Origin: Flavobacterium fontis
GTDB lineage: Bacteria; Bacteroidota; Bacteroidia; Flavobacteriales; Flavobacteriaceae
DNA length: 64,000 nucleotides
Assembly: GCF_900129405.1 (NCBI RefSeq)
Contig: NZ_FQVQ01000004.1
Coordinates: 62,001-126,000, forward strand
Direction of reading: 5' to 3'
How positions within the stretch are numbered: the stretch's first letter is position 1; the number at the start of each line of letters is the position of its first letter. Both the position numbers and the translations under genes were made by a program. The notes below the pieces were generated by a model that was given only the letters and a program-made list of their open reading frames with translations, was not told the origin of the DNA and did no database searches. This document shows positions 60,875-64,000 of this stretch, in pieces.

Positions 60875-61441
60875 TTATTCTTTTACCCGTTCCAAATAAT
60901 CACCCGTAGCGGTATCAATTTTAATCTTATCTCCTTCATTAATAAACAAAGGAACGTTAACATTGGCTCCTGTTTCAACCGTAGCCGGTTTAGTTGCATT
61001 GGTTGCTGTATTTCCTTTCACACCCGGTTCGGCATAAGTCACCTCCAACACAATAGAAGCAGGCATATCAACCGACAAAGGCATATCGGTTTCGGTGTTA
61101 ATTTGTACCATTACATTGGTTCCCTCTTTTAAAAACTGAGGTGCATCCAATACATCCTTGTTCAACGTGATTTGTTCATAGGATTCGGTATTCATAAAAT
61201 GATAATCATTGCCTTCGTTGTACAAATACTGAAATGTATGGGTTTCTACACGAACTACATCAATTTTATGACCTGCAGAAAAGGTATTATCCAATACTTT
61301 TCCTGTCGTCAATGATTTTAATTTGGTACGCACGAAAGCGGGACCTTTTCCGGGTTTCACATGAAGAAACTCAATAATTTTGTAAATGTCGTGGTTGAAT
61401 TTGATACAAAGTCCGTTACGAATATCTGCCGTAGATGCCAT
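60875..61441 (-). CDS. efp: Translation elongation factor P
   Basis: The 188-residue, three-barrel protein rescues ribosomes stalled at polyproline. Its tip loop is HVKPGKGPAFVRTK with Lys32 at the modification position, and the C-terminal domain ends in the conserved GDYLERV. No EpmA/B or YmfI-type modification gene is visible in the window. Position between lpxA and the second lpxD gene is typical of flavobacteria. Confidence 0.95.
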   Translation of the reverse strand: MASTADIRNGLCIKFNHDIYKIIEFLHVKPGKGPAFVRTKLKSLTTGKVLDNTFSAGHKIDVVRVETHTFQYLYNEGNDYHFMNTESYEQITLNKDVLDAPQFLKEGTNVMVQINTETDMPLSVDMPASIVLEVTYAEPGVKGNTATNATKPATVETGANVNVPLFINEGDKIKIDTATGDYLERVKE

Positions 61442-61478
61442 TAGTATTGATTTTTTAAATTTAAAATTTTAGTTATTT

Positions 61479-62264
61479 TTAATACGTTCCTGAATACCCT
61501 TTCATAATACCGCGGGATGAATTGCGAATAAAATCTAAAATCTCATCGCGTTCGGGAGAAGCCGCCATTTCAGCTTCAATAATCCCCACCGCTTGCGAGG
61601 TATTGTAATTTTTTTGGTATAAAATGCGGTAAATATCTTGAATTTCTCGAATCTTTTCCGTTGAAAATCCGCGTCGACGCAAGCCTACCGAATTAATTCC
61701 AACATACGATAAAGGTTCCTTAGCGGCTTTAGTATAGGGCGGAACATCCTTACGTACCAGAGAACCGCCAGAAATCATAGCATGTTCACCGATATGAATA
61801 AATTGATGAATCGCTGCTAATCCACCGATGATGGCAAAATTCCCTACGACGACATGTCCTGCCAGCGCCACACCATTGACAATAATCACGTTATCCCCAA
61901 TATGGCAATCATGCGCAACGTGAGCAGTGGCCATGATCAAACAGTTGCTTCCAATTTTGGTTTGCCCCGAAGCGATAGTTCCTCTGTTGATGGTTACAAA
62001 TTCACGAACCGTCGTGTTATCCCCAATGATAGCAAGAGAATCTTCCCCACCAAATTTCAAATCTTGAGGCACCGCTGCAATTACAGCGCCAGGGAAAATA
62101 TTACAATTCTTTCCGATGCGAGCTCCCTCCATGATGGTCACGTTTGAACCAATCCAAGTTCCTTCGCCGATTTCGACGTTGTTATGAATAGTGGTAAATG
62201 GCTCGATTACTACATTCTTAGCAATCTTAGCACCGGGATGCACATAGGCTAGCGGTTGATTCAT
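61479..62264 (-). CDS. lpxA: UDP-N-acetylglucosamine acyltransferase
   Basis: The 261-residue hexapeptide-repeat protein catalyses the first step of lipid A synthesis. Visible are the repeat rungs (IGEGTWIGSNVTIMEGARIGKNCNIFPGA), NRGT in TINRGTIAS and the active His in ATAHVAHDCHIG, then a helical C-terminus (TEKIREIQDIYRILYQ). Length agrees with LpxA. It follows the lpxC-fabZ fusion by 3 bp. Confidence 0.95.
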   Translation of the reverse strand: MNQPLAYVHPGAKIAKNVVIEPFTTIHNNVEIGEGTWIGSNVTIMEGARIGKNCNIFPGAVIAAVPQDLKFGGEDSLAIIGDNTTVREFVTINRGTIASGQTKIGSNCLIMATAHVAHDCHIGDNVIIVNGVALAGHVVVGNFAIIGGLAAIHQFIHIGEHAMISGGSLVRKDVPPYTKAAKEPLSYVGINSVGLRRRGFSTEKIREIQDIYRILYQKNYNTSQAVGIIEAEMAASPERDEILDFIRNSSRGIMKGYSGTY

Positions 62265-62267
62265 AAT

Positions 62268-63656
62268 TTATTGGTTTTTGACGATTTGTGCCATGAGTTC
62301 CGCTTCAGCGACCAAGCGCCCGTTGGCATAAGCGTTGGCTTGCATATGGCATATTCCGCGACGGATAGGCGAAATCAAATCACATTTAAATATTAACGTA
62401 TCGCCCGGTAAAACTTTATGCTTGAACTTTACGTTGTCGATTTTCATAAAATAAGTCAGGTAATTTTCGGGATCTGGAACAGAGCTTAAAATTAAAATCC
62501 CTCCCGTTTGTGCCATAGCTTCAACAATCAAAACACCTGGCATGACAGGAGCTCCAGGAAAATGACCCACAAAGAAGTCCTCATTCATCGTCACATTTTT
62601 CAATCCCACGACATGAGATTCAGACATTTCGATGATTTTATCCACTAACAAAAATGGCGGACGATGGGGCAACATTTTCATGATTTTGGTCACATCCATC
62701 AAAGGCTCTTTGTTTAAATCATAAGTAGGCACATGATTGCGTTGCTCTATCTTGATGATTTTAGATAGTTTTTTGGCAAATTGCGTATTGACAAAATGCC
62801 CTGGTTTGTTGGCGATAACTTTCCCTTTGATACGGCAACCTATCAAGGCCAAATCACCAATAACATCTAGCAATTTGTGGCGGGCAGCTTCGTTAGGGTG
62901 ATGCAACGTAAGGTTATCTAAAATACCGTTGGGTTTAACCGAAATATTTTCTTTTCCAAAGGCCTTTTTCAAGTTCTCCATCGTTTTTTCGGAGATTTCC
63001 TTGTCAACATACACGATGGCATTGTTCAAATCGCCTCCTTTAATGAGTCCGTTGTCTAGTAACGTTTCCAACTCATGTAAAAAACTAAAGGTTCGCGCAC
63101 TTGCAATTTCCGCTTTGAAATTGGACATGCTCTTCAACGTCGCGTTTTGGGTACCCAAGACTTTTGTACCAAAATCAACCATAGCGGTTACTTGGTAATC
63201 GTCGGCAGGCATGACAATGATTTCGCTCCCCGTACTTTCATCGATATACGAAATAACTTCTTTTACCACATAACAATACCGTTCAGCCTCTTGCTCAACG
63301 ATTCCTGCTTTTTCGATTGCTTCTACAAAATACTTGGAAGAACCGTCCATAATCGGGGGTTCCGACTCATTCAATTCGATAATCACATTGTCCAAATCAC
63401 ATCCTACGCAAGCCGCTAAAACATGTTCAGAGGTTTGAATCTTTACGCCCAACTTTTCTAAATTGGTTCCGCGCTGGGTATTTACTACATAGTTGGCGTC
63501 GGCTTCAATGACTGGGGAACCTTCCAAATCCACACGTACAAAGGTAAATCCATTATTGATAGGTGCTGGCTTTAACGTCATGGTCACTTCTTTTCCTGTG
63601 TGAAGTCCAACACCCGTAAGGGTAATTTCTGATTGAATGGTTTTTTGTTTAACCAT
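62268..63656 (-). CDS. lpxC-fabZ: Bifunctional UDP-3-O-acyl-N-acetylglucosamine deacetylase / 3-hydroxyacyl-ACP dehydratase
   Basis: The 462 residues join LpxC (about 1-300) and FabZ (about 315-462). LpxC starts KQKTIQSEITLTGVGLHTGKEV-like (TGVGLHTG motif), with zinc ligands in SSEHVLA-type segment TSEHVLAACVG and HKLLDVIGDL. FabZ shows LPHRPPFLLVDKI and GHFPGAPVMPGVLIVEAMAQ with the catalytic His and Glu. The fusion is characteristic of Bacteroidota and couples lipid A deacetylation with fatty acid elongation. Confidence 0.95.
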   Translation of the reverse strand: MVKQKTIQSEITLTGVGLHTGKEVTMTLKPAPINNGFTFVRVDLEGSPVIEADANYVVNTQRGTNLEKLGVKIQTSEHVLAACVGCDLDNVIIELNESEPPIMDGSSKYFVEAIEKAGIVEQEAERYCYVVKEVISYIDESTGSEIIVMPADDYQVTAMVDFGTKVLGTQNATLKSMSNFKAEIASARTFSFLHELETLLDNGLIKGGDLNNAIVYVDKEISEKTMENLKKAFGKENISVKPNGILDNLTLHHPNEAARHKLLDVIGDLALIGCRIKGKVIANKPGHFVNTQFAKKLSKIIKIEQRNHVPTYDLNKEPLMDVTKIMKMLPHRPPFLLVDKIIEMSESHVVGLKNVTMNEDFFVGHFPGAPVMPGVLIVEAMAQTGGILILSSVPDPENYLTYFMKIDNVKFKHKVLPGDTLIFKCDLISPIRRGICHMQANAYANGRLVAEAELMAQIVKNQ

Positions 63657-63676
63657 AATGCTTGTATTAATTCTGT

Positions 63677-64000
63677 TTAGCTTAATTTTTTCTTGAGATT
63701 GTCCAAATCGGCCACAATTTTGGGAAGATTACGGAAATGGACATACGATTTATTCCAATCGCCATAGTTAAAGGCCGGACTTCCTTGAATCGTTTCGCCA
63801 TCGGGGATACTTTTTCCGATACCCGATTGTGCTTGAATCCGTACATTATTGCCTACGGTAATATGGCCTACTATTCCTACTTGCCCACCGATCATGCAGT
63901 TTTTACCGATTTTGGTAGATCCCGCAATACCGGTTTGTGAGGCAATCACGGTGTTTTCACCAATTTCTACATTGTGTGCAATCTGGATTTGATTATCGAG
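63677..64000 (-). CDS. lpxD: LpxD, C-terminal part (5' end beyond the window)
   Basis: The frame continues to the window edge: upstream of the first internal Met it reads [20 protein letters not shown], containing the LpxD active-site His. The visible ~107 residues are hexapeptide repeats plus the C-terminal helix ([15 protein letters not shown]). It lies 20 bp before lpxC-fabZ, the canonical place of lpxD. Confidence 0.9.
   Translation of the reverse strand, partial: LDNQIQIAHNVEIGENTVIASQTGIAGSTKIGKNCMIGGQVGIVGHITVGNNVRIQAQSGIGKSIPDGETIQGSPAFNYGDWNKSYVHFRNLPKIVADLDNLKKKLS

Noticed and set aside
1-64000. CRISPR arrays, tRNA or rRNA genes, insertion sequences
   Set aside because: No regularly spaced short repeats, no tRNA-like cloverleaf recognised by eye, no rRNA stretches and no transposase reading frame were found.

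Overview
The window is chromosomal DNA of a Bacteroidota bacterium, almost certainly of the family Flavobacteriaceae. The evidence is the many promoters of the TAnnTTTG type, a fused lpxC-fabZ gene in an lpxD-lpxC/fabZ-lpxA-efp cluster, a type IX secretion sorting domain, TSP3/OmpA-type outer membrane proteins and AT-rich codon use without clear Shine-Dalgarno sites. No tRNA, rRNA, CRISPR array or insertion sequence was recognised.

Left chromosomal part (1-11.2 kb). An acetate/propionate uptake and activation block runs rightward: a truncated MFS symporter, two small membrane proteins, an SSS transporter-histidine kinase fusion of CrbS type, a receiver-only response regulator, a propionyl-CoA-synthetase-like ligase and acetyl-CoA synthetase. 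A leftward pair follows: a DnaQ-fold protein and a cNMP/CBS/DUF294 nucleotidyltransferase-like protein.

Accessory part (11.29-23.33 kb). Two directly repeated, almost identical 6009-bp units stand head to tail. Each encodes a rolling-circle-type replication initiator, three small early proteins, a beta-rich 258-aa capsid candidate, a glycine-zipper membrane protein, several tiny membrane proteins and a GH24 lysozyme. Each ends in a 585-nt non-coding region full of perfect hairpins. The three borders are hybrid dif-like sites (11 + 6 + 11 bp), and the units carry no integrase. I read this as a tandem prophage of a very small, probably single-stranded-DNA, tailless and possibly membrane-containing phage that uses host XerC/XerD at or near dif, as CTXphi does, but with icosahedral-type rather than filamentous genes. 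This is the most novel content of the window.

Exopolysaccharide part (23.4-35.3 kb). A leftward operon resembles a rearranged Pel locus: PelF-like glycosyltransferase, PelG-like membrane protein, polygalactosaminidase-like hydrolase, a large unknown membrane protein, and a 1.3-kb-residue fusion of polysaccharide deacetylase, helical repeats and outer membrane barrel. A convergent gene encodes a DUF4874/DUF4832 protein with a type IX sorting tail. The promoter regions at both outer ends carry the same TTTCATCG repeats, which suggests one regulator for the whole locus.

Right part (35.3-64 kb). A helicase, a DUF3817-MscS pair, a thioesterase and an OmpA-family protein come first. A leftward metal-homeostasis cluster follows: response regulator, CDF transporter, sensor kinase, CusA-CusC fusion, CusB, ferritin-like/VIT1 transporter and a small membrane protein. 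Then come an LTA-synthase-like enzyme, a von Willebrand A membrane protein, FabG, a di-haem cytochrome c peroxidase and SucD. The window ends in the lipid A cluster, with two LpxD homologues, EF-P, LpxA, LpxC-FabZ and a partial LpxD cut by the window edge.
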